Assembly: GCA_037043015.1 (NCBI GenBank)
Contig: CM073325.1
Location: 16,843,001-16,907,000, forward strand
Reading direction: 5' to 3'
Length of the DNA stretch: 64,000 bases
Source: Bryum argenteum
Taxonomy: Eukaryota > Streptophyta > Bryopsida > Bryales > Bryaceae
The translations under genes and the position numbers were made by a program. Under the pieces are notes generated by a model that was given only the letters and a program-made list of their open reading frames with translations, was not told where the DNA came from and did not search any database. Of the stretch, positions 1-11,998 are shown in pieces (within the stretch, counting starts at the first letter, position 1; each line of letters begins with the position of its first letter).

Positions 1-942
1 TGAACCTATTGGGAGGATTATGAGTTCTCATAAGAATCTCGTGAAGGGTGACTGTCATTCCTTCATCAATGTTTGAAGTGTTTGAAATCTAAAGTTAAAT
101 TTTAGATTCTCCTCATTGAGATGCATTAAAAAAAAGTTAGAAATTCTTTGTTGTTGAGTTTTTAAGCATGTACAATTTCATTTTGAAGTTGGTGTTGGGA
201 TCTTACAAGACCCCGAGGCCTCGCCAATCACTTCATATGTAAAACAAAATCAAGAGGGAAAAGACCCACTCGTTTCAAAAACAACAATAATCTATACTCT
301 CATTCACAATTTGTGAAAAATGTTACAAATGTTTTAGGCAATCTACTTACGCAAACCTCTATGTACCACGCCTGGTCCTCCTTCTGTACCTTGAGAATAT
401 TGTATATAAAAATAACCTAACCCAGGGGTGCGCATATAGAATTCTCCTACCCTTAGATCATTCCACAACCACTAGCTTCATACAGATCATGCATTAGAAT
501 GATCTACAATATCTAAAGAACAAACTTGCAAGCTCATTTCAAATTTGCAAGCTAGAATGAACATTCAAATTGAAGCAAAGAATGGTAACACTTGTTTGTC
601 GATAGTGTATGAAGTATTTCTAATCGTTTATATTCCTTTCATTGTCGAATGTGTGCAATCATGTCAAAGATGTAGTAGTCTTCATTGTGGTTGCAACGCA
701 CTTCACGGTTTTGAAATCGGATCATTTTTGAGTGCACAAGCAATGTTCAAAGTTGATAGGAAAATTGTTCTGGAATGCTGAATTCGTAAATCATGTGGAG
801 GGGACTGTACAGTACAGTGAGTGCACCGTGATTTTTCATCAACTTTCATCGATGAAATCTGTAAGTTAGTCTGTGCAGACGCACGCACTGTTCAATGCAT
901 GGTCGGGCGACGACTGACCGCGTTACCTGAGTGGCTGCTCCC
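1..942. other. No confident gene; LTR-like sequence near 193-440
   Basis: I see no supported gene in this AT-rich stretch. From 193 the sequence starts TGTTGGGATC and continues with a GC-richer tract and a TATA-like tract near 404, which is the look of a plant retrotransposon LTR. No second copy, primer-binding site or target duplication is visible, so a solo LTR is only a possibility. Confidence 0.3.
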
Positions 943-1575
943 TCAGAATCTCGGTCCACATTCCAAGAGCTCGATCATCGCTCCCACTTTCTCACCCGCG
1001 TATTTGTTGGAGGCAGTAGAGTAGAAGATGTTGACGGTGGTTGGGGAATTTCCATCTTTCCGATGCAATGCCTCCTCAAGCATGTGCTCGACTTTTGAGA
1101 AAACATTTTGGTTCTTGTTCCTGCTTTCCTTACAGTCTAGGTACTGGATTGTTACCACTTAGTAAAAGAAGTGGATTGCCGAGAATGGATCAGCAGAGAC
1201 GGAGAGCTCGATTCTTGTAGCATGCTCTCAGGATCACTTTCTTCCACTCTTGGTAGTGTTTCCATTCTCTTCCGGCTTTCTTTGGAATATTCTGGCCCAT
1301 TTTTGCACTGTCGGTAATTTTTGCATTAAGAGAATTCTTCGTTGATTACGAATTATTGTTTCTATAAATTCCTTTTCGAACGTTGAGAATTCCTCAGGAA
1401 TTTCAAGAGTTGAGCTTTGTTGCTTAGAGGCTGAGAACGCGCTTTTTGGATCGGTAAAAGTATCTCGATTGTGTGGTCTGATATACTTGGATTGCTGCCG
1501 AGATATGTCTTGAGTAAGCTCGAACACGATCGGTGCAACGTAGTTAGTTGAATTGTCTTGAGTTTGGAGATACAT
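943..1575 (-). other. Possible hypothetical gene divergent from the kinase
   Basis: Two minus-strand reading frames (1234-1575, 113 codons, and 943-1158, 71 codons) lie back to back and could be exons of one gene transcribed away from the kinase at 1782. The first has a hydrophilic, Ser/Lys-rich composition with an amphipathic stretch rich in Phe, Glu and Ile. The second has no recognisable domain. I could not find a clean splice pair that joins them. No family is recognised and the coding status is uncertain. Confidence 0.25.
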
Positions 1576-1781
1576 GTCTCTCCCTTCGTGCTAGGGAGGG
1601 GTTACAGAGATGGATTTACTGTTGCCAGGACGCCAAACCCTAAGCTGGCGGGTGTTTGGAGTTGATAGTTATCGCGTTCTAGTTTGTGGCCACGCGATAG
1701 CTATGTTGTGGAATACAGACATACATGGAGTCAATGAATCTCGGTAATGCTCCGAGGTGAACCATTGTATGTATAATCATC

Positions 1782-3368
1782 ATGGTTTGCCGGGCAACTT
1801 CAAGCGGGAGGCCATTGTTTCGAAGTTGGCTGTGCGGCTGTTACGAGCCTAACATTGACGGACGCTGTGCAATTTCGAGCCTGGTTCAAAGCATCAAGAA
1901 AAAGGTTACGCCATCCAGGTTCTTGAACAGCTTTCAGTGCAAACTTCTGTTGGACCTACTTTTATGGATTGTGCAAGAGGTTCAACGGGTGAATCCAGTA
2001 GAAGACAATCAACTACTTGTCGATTGGCAATCGAATCTCGTAGAACGTGCCGAACACCTTGTAGACAATTGTGCTCAAGCTAGTTGGGAAAGGCAGGAAA
2101 CTTATCCCAGGCTCATTTTGCAGTCTAGTAGTATATTTCAGTTTGAACCGCTGATTCACGAATTGCTGCTATGTGCAACAATCATATCTGCTAGGCGGCA
2201 ACTAAAATCCGGTTTCGAGGCCATTGAGGTGTTTGAGAAATTTGTGGACGATGAGAAGGAGGCTACCTGGTTGCCCAAGTTGATTGACGCAAGAGAGAAG
2301 GACGAGAAAATTTTGCAACGTAAGGTTGCCGAGAAGGTTGCGGAGAAGAGGGATCAAAGCCCCGTTCCGCAGTATCTACTACGACGGTTGAGCAAAGAAT
2401 TTTGTCCCTTTGAAGCAGTACCAAGCAATGAAGGAGATGTCAATGGTGATTCTTCTAGGTCCACAATGTACCTAGATGAAGCAGATGTTCCTCTGGAGCC
2501 ATTAGTCCGTATCGGGCAGGGCTCTTTCGGGAAAATCTACAAAGTATTGTGGAGGGGAATATTTTGTGCTCGCAAGGTTTTTATTGGCGTGGACAACGCA
2601 AGCTTTGAGACAGAAGTTCAAGCTCTTTCAACCTTGTGCCATCCTAACATTGTCCAGTTCATTGGTTGCTTAACGAGCGCAGGGGAGTCGTCGCTTGTCA
2701 TGGAGTTGATGGAAGCCGACCTAACAGACCTCCTACGATTGATCAAAAGGAAGCTAGATATTAGTGAGGTTGTAGACGTAACCCTGCAAATTGCAGAAGG
2801 GATGAGATACTTGCATGATAAACGTATCGTGCACCGCGACCTCAAGGCTTCTAACGTTTTGGTGAGTTCTTTGAAAAAGAATGGGGATCTGAAGACAGGT
2901 GGATGGATAGTGAAGCTGACAGATTTTGGGCTGGCAAGAACAAAGTTCGCAAGCAAAGAATCCATGAACTCGCGAAAACATGTTGGTACAACTTTGTGGA
3001 TGGCACCAGAGCTTTTCAAAATATCATCGAAAGGTGGGCGGGAGGAAGAGCCTGGTCACTTTCCTAAAAAGACGGATGTTTTCAGTTTCGGGATTACCTG
3101 TTTCGAAATTCTGACAAGTGAACTGCCTTACGCGGGCTGCAAAAGTATGAAAATCCTCTGTCAAGAAATCTTGAGTGGAAAACGGCCTTTACTTCCCGAA
3201 GGTTGTCCCCAAATCCTGCGAGATCTTATTTGCCGTTGCTGGGACAGCCGCCCAGATGTTCGACCTGAATTTTCTGAAATTTGTGGCACATTGAAGAGAT
3301 TGAAGGCAACCTTGTTTGCAGGTACTTCTTCTACAGTATCTCACTTTAGGGCACACAATTTTTTCTGA
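1782..3368 (+). CDS. Plant Ser/Thr protein kinase with N-terminal helical region
   Basis: An uninterrupted reading frame of 528 aa. Residues 1 to about 225 are a mostly helical region without a family I recognise. The kinase domain starts near residue 240: the Gly-rich loop GQGSFG is near 244, the ATP-binding Lys (ARKVF) near 264, the catalytic loop HRDLKASN near 350, DFG near 381 (DFGLAR) and APE near 408. All catalytic residues are present, so it should be active. The HRDLKxSN loop fits a Ser/Thr kinase of the plant Raf/RLCK-like type. No signal peptide or membrane segment is visible, so it is probably cytosolic. A GT donor-like site inside the last codons (near 3320) leaves open that the true C-terminus is spliced differently. 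An Exo70-like gene follows on the same strand. Substrate and pathway cannot be told from sequence. Confidence 0.85.
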   Translation: MVCRATSSGRPLFRSWLCGCYEPNIDGRCAISSLVQSIKKKVTPSRFLNSFQCKLLLDLLLWIVQEVQRVNPVEDNQLLVDWQSNLVERAEHLVDNCAQASWERQETYPRLILQSSSIFQFEPLIHELLLCATIISARRQLKSGFEAIEVFEKFVDDEKEATWLPKLIDAREKDEKILQRKVAEKVAEKRDQSPVPQYLLRRLSKEFCPFEAVPSNEGDVNGDSSRSTMYLDEADVPLEPLVRIGQGSFGKIYKVLWRGIFCARKVFIGVDNASFETEVQALSTLCHPNIVQFIGCLTSAGESSLVMELMEADLTDLLRLIKRKLDISEVVDVTLQIAEGMRYLHDKRIVHRDLKASNVLVSSLKKNGDLKTGGWIVKLTDFGLARTKFASKESMNSRKHVGTTLWMAPELFKISSKGGREEEPGHFPKKTDVFSFGITCFEILTSELPYAGCKSMKILCQEILSGKRPLLPEGCPQILRDLICRCWDSRPDVRPEFSEICGTLKRLKATLFAGTSSTVSHFRAHNFF

Positions 3369-3537
3369 AAAACGTACTGTCATACTACAGTAGCCTGACA
3401 TTTTTGAAATGCATCATGTTCATACATAACACTTCTTCCTGGTACATGCGTGGCAGATTCTATTCCAGGTTTATCGTATATCTAGTGGGGATAGGTTTTC
3501 TATTCTTTAGCATGCCTCATAGTCTACCCCATACTGA

Positions 3538-5446
3538 GTGCATCGGTTGTGTTGTGAAGGGCCCTGCACGACCGAGGATAGTTCGCGTCTGACATGCGGT
3601 TTGTTACCAAGAGATCCACAGAGGAAGATCTTGAAAGAAAAATTGGATGCGACATCTGCTGTTGTAAGAAAATCCCAATGCGATGATCCATCGTCTCGAA
3701 GATCCTCTCGTTCATTGTCGAAAACAATGAGCAGGTACTTTTTAGATCACATAGTGGTCGAGTATGTAGAAATTGTGAGTGAATGAGGTCACCCAATCAA
3801 GTCTCTGGGACGTTCTACCAGGCCTTTAAGCATTTCAATTTTGAGTATAGAGTCTACCCTGATACATGGGGTGGCTGCACCACGGTTCTTCTTCAGTTGA
3901 CTGTTGAAGGAATCTTTCTCAAGCTTTTAATTCTTAATTCTGCAGGGAGAATTCTAGGGATGTCACTTTCTGGCCAAAACTTCGCCAACTTGTTACATAC
4001 GAAAGTTCTCTCAGAGAATTCAGGCGTCTTCTCAATGTCTTCAGCCAGTACGTTCACGAAAGTCCAGAATTTCTGTGGAAATTTCGAGACCTGATTGACG
4101 AGCTGGCAGGCACCGAGTATTGTCAAAGATGCATTGCAATGTATAAAGAGGCTCGAATTGCATACTGTAAGAGAGAGTGGCAAGTAAGTTGGTACATGTC
4201 AATATTCATGTTCTTAATTTTTCTTGTCTACTTATATGCTATTGTGATTTATGAACCGTAGTGTTGTATTTATTTTGTAGAGCGAATGGAATGAGTCATG
4301 TTTGTTTGTCAGGTTGACAGTGTGAAGGGAAAGTAAATAATCGCAAGAATTGGAAACCTTGATCATGCTTACTACGGTAGTACACTGTAATGCTTAAACG
4401 TTTATTCTAACTCTTCCACCCTGTAATGTTATGGCAGAGGAAGTCTCATCTAAAGAAACAGTATGGAAACTACTTGCAAGTTTCCACTGTAGATTCCATG
4501 AAGGAGATTCCATGGGAGGAACTCCAGAGTATGATAGATTCATGGGCCCGTGACCTTGATGATGTTGTGAAAGTGTTGTACGGCAACGAAAGACGCTATG
4601 CTATGGAGATATTTGGAGAACCAGTATCGATAGCATATTTCGTTGACATCGCTAAGCCTGAGTTTCAGAAATTTATGCGATTTGGAAGCAACTTTCTAAA
4701 GATCGAGCCATCTTTTGAGAGAATTTTTCCGTTGCTTGACATGTTCGCAAGTTTGGAAAAGAGTGGTCCTATGATATGCCATCTTTTCGCGGGGCCACCT
4801 TGTGAAGAGATCCTGTCACAGTACTTGGACCTTTTGAGCAAGGTAATAAACTTTGTCTTTTTGCCAGCTTTCTGTATTGCTTGTTTTAGAAATATTGCAG
4901 TACTTTGGCTTTCTGATCTCTACTTTTCTTGCTTTTCTCCATATGGGAGAAGTGTATGTAAGTCTGAGGTGTAAGATATTCACTCCCTGCACTTGGTTGC
5001 AACTCTAGGTTGCTCATGCGGCTGCGAATGATTTCTGGGAACTGGAAGTCAGGATGGAGTCCGAGCAAAAAAAATGTCCGTTGTATGGTGGCGAAATATG
5101 GAAGGTTTGCAGCTATGTCGTCAACTTTCTCAAATACTTGTTTGAGGTACACCAGAAAACCCTGGAGAAGGTACTTCGATTTGTGCAAGGCTTGAGGGAC
5201 GAGGAAGAAATGCCCGAGGAGAAGAACCTTATTCAGGGCTTAACGCAGATTCTGCAAAATCTTCAACGGCTCGTAAAGGCACATGCCGAAGAGCTTCAGA
5301 ATAAAAATTCGCTCCTTGGTGATACCTTTCTGGAGAACAATCTGCACTATATCTACAGTCGTGTAAGAGATTGCGTGCTTTGGGAATTTGTAGATTTGGA
5401 GCAGTTCTTTGACCCATCCGTAGTGGGAATGGTCATCGTCCTCTAG
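3538..5446 (+). CDS. Exo70-like exocyst subunit, truncated (4 exons)
   Basis: Proposed exons are 3538-3734, 3946-4183, 4438-4842 and 5009-5446, with GT-AG introns of 211, 254 and 166 bp. Spliced length is 1,278 nt (425 aa plus stop) and every junction keeps frame, which supports the model. Exons 2-4 read as an Exo70 core: the ELAGT-containing helix, WARDLDDVVKVLYGNERR, the FPLLDMFASLE helix, LFAGPPCEEI, and the NLHYI segment in exon 4. Exo70 tethers secretory vesicles at the plasma membrane as part of exocyst. Plant Exo70 proteins are usually about 600-700 aa, so this one lacks the N-terminal rod and the last C-terminal helices, where the membrane-binding patch lies. It may be a divergent short paralogue, a decaying copy, or have further exons. 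The first exon is the least certain: its start Met and its Ser/Lys-rich sequence are not family-specific. Confidence 0.7.
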
Positions 5447-6914
5447 GTCCCACTTAGGGCCGTCGCTTTACAAGGTTACATCTAGTACCACAAGAATTAC
5501 GAGTTGAATATACAGCTGCTTCTTCCCTTATCGGGAATTAGGCCCTTCTGCGCTGTACATCTGCATGTAGCCATTTACGTGGAATTCTCATGTCAGGCTG
5601 GAAATGAGCACATCCAACGCGGTAAATCATCCAATGCCTATGCGTTTCTTTCCGAGGTGCTCTTTGTCACGTAAATGCACTAGGACCATCTTGACCTCAA
5701 AATGTTCATGAAATCTATCTACTTCTTTATTTTTTGTTGCTATTGATAACAGTTCTATGGCCGCAGTCTTGAAATTAAAACTTTGTGAACATGTTCTTAA
5801 CAATGACATGATTTGTAGTGACTGGAAGCACCACTGTATCATTGACATTCTGGTATTTGGTATGCAGGAAACTGGTTATGAAGTTCCAATTGTTGCAACT
5901 GATTCAGCTTCTCTAATTGCAGTTATCATCGCATGTTCTGTGGATTTACTCGTGGAGGAAGATTTCAGAGAGGAAGTGACATTGTTCTCAAGGTACAAAT
6001 TCATCTCGGCAATTCAGTTGTCCAGCAATTTTAAACATTTGATCTGAAGTCGACTTTAGTCAGCCATGATTATAGTGGCAGGAAGTGCATCGATCTTCAA
6101 CAAGCCCTTTATGCTGCCGGACTAGGATCGATCATCTAAGATACATGGTGGTCACTCGGCCTTGTAAGAGTCCTCCCTTGTGTTGGTTATGAATGTTTCA
6201 ATTGGAAGAAAAATCGCCACAAAGCTTCTAACTATCCATTGTCAATGCTCCATCTCGATAGCTCCGTATTGGAATTAAACTTGTGCATACTCATAGATTT
6301 GAAGTCGAGAATTCCAAATCAAATTCCTCGCCTTGTCTCATGATGTTCTTTAGGAAGCAAATACAAACAACCACAATATGAACTCGATCAGTTGCGATCG
6401 AATGACTAAGAGTTGACTTGTAAGTCAGGGTCACTGAGGTGTATTAGCAGTTTACAAGTGGTACATGGTCAGTATCATCAGCCTCCTTCACAAGCATGTT
6501 ATAAGTAAGTATACACGAGTAGGGATGCTAATTGAAGAAAGTTCGATCTGAGCACTTTCAGCTACAGTATTAAGGTTCTCAAAACATGTTATGTATAGTA
6601 TACATATGAAAATTAGATAATGTCGTACATATTGAAATGAACTTATGATATATCATGAAGACCATATTTGTTAAAATGTAGTAAACACATTTCGGCTACA
6701 TCGACAATCTATTGCTGTAAAATGGAGTGGCTGAAATTCCAAATTGGCATGACTGTGAAAAAAGAGAAATGGTGGATTTCAGAGTAGAATATTTTTTCAA
6801 GGGAAGAAGACACTTCCAGGGAAATTACTCTACATTGAGCTACACTAGGAAAAAAAGACTAGCTCAATGATTGAGGATTGACATGCTCAACATGTTTCCA
6901 TACAAAATAGCACG
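5447..6914. other. No confident gene; possible orphan exon at 5757-6047
   Basis: AT-rich DNA. A plus-strand frame at 5757-6047 (96 aa) has a hydrophobic middle and an acidic end, but no recognisable domain and no clear splice partners. I see nothing else supportable here. Confidence 0.4.
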
Positions 6915-7151
6915 TCATAATGAATCGGCACTGATGGTGTTGCCGGGCTTCATCAAACCATCGATCTTGAAGTCGTTGACGGAGACTTTGTTAGCAGGCT
7001 TGCAGGCCAGTCCGTTGAAGGTGAGGCCGCTGGGAGGGTCGGCGACGCAGAAGTCCTGGAGAGGATCCTCGTCAGCTGCCAAAGCCAGCATGGGCACGAG
7101 ACTCAAGGTGGCTACGGGGGCCAATGTCACCCACAAGCTTCGGAGGTTCAT
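6915..7151 (-). pseudogene. Germin-like protein, N-terminal part only
   Basis: A 78-codon frame. The Met at 7151 starts a typical secretory signal peptide (about residues 1-25, hydrophobic, ending ALAA), followed by the germin N-terminus: DEDPLQDFC, then GLACKP with the second conserved Cys, then a VNDF-K-GL segment. In germin-like proteins the two cysteines form a disulfide, and a cupin barrel with the Mn-binding His/Glu motifs follows in about 130 more residues. Here the frame stops soon after KPGNT and no cupin box is visible on this strand down to about 6500. It is therefore a truncated gene or an orphan first exon. Germin-like proteins are secreted apoplastic cupins, often with superoxide dismutase or oxalate oxidase activity. 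None of that is possible from this fragment. Confidence 0.7.
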
Positions 7152-7295
7152 GGCAACTACCCATTTCAATCGGGTGGTCGGGTCGGCGGTGTTGGTGGAA
7201 GTTAAAGGATCAATAGCAAGTCGAGCTGTAAGGGAGTGCCGAATTAGGTGAAGGTGGGGACGACGAAGTATTGAAATGGTAGGTGCTGTTAGCAT

Positions 7296-9628
7296 TGGGT
7301 GGGTTGTGAGGGATCATATATGCGGGGAGTGGCAGCGGCACAGTTAACGGTGGCTTTTCCGGAGACGCGACGTGACCAGATTGAAGAACATTGTACACTG
7401 GGCTCGCAGGAAAAGCATGGTGAACTTTCTGGTTCCTGAAGACCGAAATGGGCGAAATGGAAACTGATTTGGTACAGTAGAAGTCATGTTCAGACGAGTG
7501 AGCCACAAGGCCGGTCATCCGACGAAAGGCTTGGAGAAATGAAGGTGCTTCATTTGTAGATGATGCAGTGCCGGCTTTAAAGTCTCAGATTATTTTTCGT
7601 AAGTGGTGAGGTTGGACTACTTCCAGTGTGGAGTCTTGATTGGCTTGTGTTGTATTGTCTTCAAAACGATTGCCCCACCAAGTTAAGCATAAAAGTACAA
7701 TGACAAACCTAATTCTACACTCATGTTTGCACTTTAATTGTGCATGATTTACCAAATGAATCTAGAAGAAATAAATTCAACTTTTGGTTATGAAATTAGA
7801 GGTTTTCTCATCTTTCATTCACTAATTTGGAATAAAAGTCCAACATTCATGTTCTTTTGTTTCACAAATTGTGAGTTATTCAAGTTAGCATGCTTTATGG
7901 TTGCTACATAGTTAGAATTACAACAGAGTCAAGGTTTGTAGTGCCTAATATAATGGGTTGAGATTGCAACCATAAAATCAAATATATTGTTCCAATCGAA
8001 TTAAAACAAGCATGAATGTGGACTATTTCTACTATGAAAGTAACATGATTTAACGCCACACTCATGCAAGATTGTTGGTCACCCACCATTATTATTTTTT
8101 AAATGTGACTAAGTTAGGACATTGAGGAGGTAAGTTTTAAAGGTCTTCCTTGTTACTTGCCATAGTATTTATCTTATAGGGTGATGCTTGACATCTCAAA
8201 TTCACACTTTTACATTATTTAAAATTTAGACTAGGTTGATGAAGATTGCTTTGTATCTAATGTCAAGTAAAGAAATGGAAAATTTTGGAATCTCCACCAA
8301 ATGAATTAATTGTTGACTTTGAAGTTATAATTAGTAAATATATCGTGTAGTTGGTCATAACAAAGTGAAAACTTTGAACTCCCACCAAGTTCCAATATAT
8401 TAAATAGCAAAAATTGTTCTAAAGCCTCAATTTAACAAACAATATTTGAGTCAAAGAGTTTGGTTTATACCTTTTGTGATGAAACTTCTAAAGATAAGTG
8501 AAGTCGGCTTTTGTAAATTGTATTAAACTCAAACACCAATTCAAGAATTTGAATAACTCTATTAGAGCCTTAGATGTAGAGGCTCAAAGTTGATGACGCA
8601 AGAGAGGTGCGCATGCCTTTTTGTAGGACTATTTGGCGCGAGAATTCAATTTTAGTGTTGAATAGTCATTTGTAAATGTATGATTCTAACATAGAAAAGA
8701 TGCAACACAAAATTGGAACACAACATGCAAACAAGTGCATGTTTATTTCAAACACATAAACACATTCAAAGAGAAGATGCTCTTGTATAACAAAGTAAAG
8801 CCTTGGGAGGCACCCCTAGAAAAACACAACAACAATGCACTTCAACTAGTGTGCATCAAGGCGAGGATAAGTTTACACTCTACAATAAGCCTAACTTAAT
8901 ACAAAAGTAAATGCATGAACACTTATGTGAAAAGGCATTCTTATTGTTGTGTTTTAAGTCATTTCAAGACACAAATAAATCATACTAACACATGACCAAG
9001 TTGTGCTTTGGGTGACTAGAAGGCATGGACAAACTACCTCTCAATAGGTGTATCTCGCAAATCCTTGACCCAAATCACCCAATTAAAGGTCTGTAAGCTG
9101 CTACCATTCTCCTACATACCCTATTTGATAATCTCAAAGCCTTGTCCTCATATTTACATGGAATATTGGATCCACTTGGTCCAGAATTGTTCATCATACT
9201 TCAACTCCTTGATTGAAATATTGGTTGTTAATATTATTTCAATATAACATGATAGAATATAGTTTCAAGTGAGATAATCACAAAACTATGGAATTTATAT
9301 ACAATGTCTTCTGATAACATCATGGTTTCAAGACTTGAAGTTTGTCTTAGAAATAGATAACAAGTATTAAAATTGTGTATTCTGATTTCATAGAGTCTGC
9401 CTCAATCTTTTGGAGGTTGAATTTTCACATTAAGGTTTAAGACCCTAACACACATGTGGGCTAGAACCACTTTTAAGCGGGCACCTCCTACTATTGTACA
9501 CTCTAGATTCTTGCTTATAAATTATAATTTAGACTGTAATATCTAGATTCTTGCCTAAAATCTAGAACTCACAGATCAAAATAAACCTCAAGATTACTTT
9601 ATTAAGTAGAGTGCCTCACTATACTTAA
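7296..9628. other. Gene-free AT-rich stretch
   Basis: No coding region, RNA gene or clear element boundary was found. A TATA-like sequence at about 7313-7322 lies upstream of the germin-like exon on the minus strand. The sequence from about 8700 to 9600 is A-rich and looks like old transposon-derived DNA, but I cannot assign it. Confidence 0.5.
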
Positions 9629-10315
9629 CCCTTAAGTGCCCAGAGTGTCGTTTTTCGACATTCTGGATATAAGGCTCCGTCTTTGGTGTACAACCCTGCT
9701 TTCATCCCATCGATTTTTCATCCGTCGTTTTTTTTGCCCAACTCTTCGGCGGGTTTACTCTACTCCCTCTTTGGGTAAATAGTAAAAACCTTGATTTTTA
9801 AGTTGTGAGAGTGGGCGAAAGAAATTTTGCATGAAAGTTTTGGTGGTGTGAGGCAAAAATTTTGATGCAAAAGAGGTAGGCAAGGTAGAGAGCTTGCAAA
9901 AAAATGGGATGAAGAATTTTACTGCTGGAGTTGCTGCAAGGTGGATTGCTGCTATTTAATTTATTTTTTTTACATTTTGTTTTCGGATTCTTCTTCTATG
10001 TTTTCTTATCTCTTTTTCTTTAGAAAGAATCATTTCTATTCAAGGCTCTCAAAAAAAGTATTACACCCCTAAGGTGGGGTGATGCTTGCTGCCCCTCCTT
10101 TTTTAGGGGCATTTTTCACCCTTTTTTTGCATGGATCTTGAAATCCATAGCTCCAAATGCCATGTAACTTGGAGGTCATACTAATTTCAGTGCTCCAAAG
10201 AAGATCCTACGGTTGGATTTTCCATTTTCATCTTTTATTTGTTTTTACGCAGTTTTGAGAAAATCAGCGTTATTACCAACTTTTTGGAGCTTTACCCCCC
10301 TTGGGCGTTTAGGGG
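9629..10315. mobile_element. TTAA-type (piggyBac-like) non-autonomous element
   Basis: The left end reads TTAA then CCCTTAAGTGCCCA. The right end, read inward on the other strand, is CCCCTAAACGCCCA beside TTGA, a one-base variant of the TTAA target. That is 11 of 14 matching terminal bases. Just inside the left end is an imperfect hairpin (CCAGAGTGTCG and its near complement at 9639-9665). TTAA targets with CCC...GGG ends and subterminal palindromes are the mark of the piggyBac superfamily. There is no transposase inside, so it is non-autonomous. A second element with similar ends sits at 22880-23104. Confidence 0.55.
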
Positions 10316-11276
10316 TTGACACCTAAAAGATCCTTGTTTGTTTTTGGAACCTTGAAACTTTAAAAGTGCAATTCTCTACTTCTATGCACTCCTAAGGTGT
10401 GAAGCAATTTTTTGGTTTTTAAACTTCCAACCATAACTTTGGAAGTTCACCATTTGAGAGATCTCAACATCCAAAGTTTGCCTCCTAAGTTTTTTTGGGC
10501 ATTGTCAAGATTGCTTTTGACACTTTTGGAGGCTGCCTTTGTAAAATAGGTACTCTTTTTGATTTGGGGCCCTTTGGAGAATCAATACTTGGGGCCCTTT
10601 GGAACCTAAGTAGTGATCCGGTTATGAAATATTTTCCAGTTAAAAAAAATAAAATGAAACTAAATTTAAATTGCAATAGTTCTGCCTGCAAACCAAGAAT
10701 TGTCGTAGAAAATTCAAAAATTGGAATTTGGCTTTGTGAATTTTACCACATACACTTTGCAATATAGGAAGCACTCAATGTTACCACATACACTTTGCAA
10801 CATCGGCAGCACTTAGTAACAATTGTACGCAAAAACAGTACTTTTAACCTACTCATCTAGGCTGCCTGAAATAGCAAAATTCCCATTTGGTCCTCTTGGA
10901 TTATTAGGAGTTAAGACTATGTGACCATTTCTATAATTTGTATGTTTGTTTATGAATGCATAAAAATATCATAAAAATATGAAAACTTTGTCTTTTTTTT
11001 CTTACTGACCAACTGAATAAAGTAAGTCCCATATTTCATCATTTCAACTAAAGTGAGTGCCAGCAATAGGTGGTTTGACCCTACCGCTACCGCCACTCCT
11101 TGTACTCAGAAGGCTCATCCTCCAATTGCTGCTCCGACCCAGTACTTCCGCTGCTACTTGCAACGTCCTTGTTCCACCCCCACAAGCTTATTGCTTCAAA
11201 CTGTAAATTCTGGACTTGAAGCGGGCGTAGCGTTCGTGCCGCAATCCATGCAAGATTGCTCACCAACGGCAGTGGA
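10316..11276. repeat. Gene-free stretch with a short tandem duplication
   Basis: A 20-base word at 10743-10762 recurs at 10781-10800 as part of a 38-bp tandem duplication. A smaller GC-containing duplication (GGGGCCCTTTGG) lies near 10565-10600. No gene is supported in this interval. Confidence 0.5.
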
Positions 11277-11998
11277 TCACGAGCTAGCCGTTGATATCAG
11301 ATCCTCATTGTCATCGAACTCAGCCGTTTCACCCGAAATCGCTTGAGGGTTCCGATCGTTGTCCACTGCAACCGATTCTTGTCGTCCACTGGTCCGGCTG
11401 CATGCATCCCCTGCATTTACGCATTCTCTCGGGTTGGGGACAAGGACTGCTGGGGGCGGCAAACTGGCCCGGTGGTGCCGAGAGCTGCGGCGCCGACACC
11501 GTTTGGCTGGAAATTGGCCAGCCCTTTGCTCTGCACTATCGGTGACAGTGAATCGAAGACCGCATCCACTACAGTAATATTCCCGAAAGAGGCGATTGAA
11601 ATGAGTGGGAGCACGGCAGTGCGGGCAAATCACCCCACTGGGTCGTCCGAACGTCATAGTTGGAGGGGGAGTGTCTCGCACTGTTGAAGCAACGCAAACA
11701 GGAAACAGAAGTGTTGGTGCTTCTCTAGAGCGATTGGAGAGGGATGCGAGGATAGCAAATTGATGCGAGCATTGAGGTGGGCGTTCGCCATTTGTTCTAC
11801 TTGAGATAGCCTTGTTCCGGCAGCCGAGGCAGCTTGGGTCTCGAGGGGTGCGGTCTCCTGCCCGATGAGGCGTGATCGAGATTGATGGTTGTGAGGAGCC
11901 ACTAGCTGAATCAGACTTGGTGTCTCGGCGGTTGTGGAATTGTTCAAGCCGGAATAAAGCAGGTTGTCCACGCGGTGCCAAAGTAGAGGTCCGAGCAT
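11277..11998 (-). CDS. Hypothetical zinc-ribbon protein, start and splicing unclear
   Basis: Two overlapping minus-strand frames cover this GC-rich stretch. One (11998 down to about 11654) starts with a Met-rich amphipathic sequence. The other (to 11277) contains CPHC and CSGC pairs 18 residues apart near codon 130, which would form a small zinc ribbon, followed by an Arg/Ser-rich and then an acidic tail. A splice or frameshift is needed to use the first N-terminus with the second C-terminus. I do not recognise the family. The zinc-binding pairs and the GC-rich composition are the only support. Confidence 0.35.

Noticed and set aside
1782..5446. A single kinase-Exo70 fusion gene
   Set aside because: The only donor near the kinase end has phase 1, whereas the 3946 exon needs phase 2. 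The exon ending at 3734 fits the phase instead.
10495..10767. Open frames on both strands near 10.5 kb
   Set aside because: Low-complexity, GGGGCCC-duplicated DNA with mirror frames and no domain.
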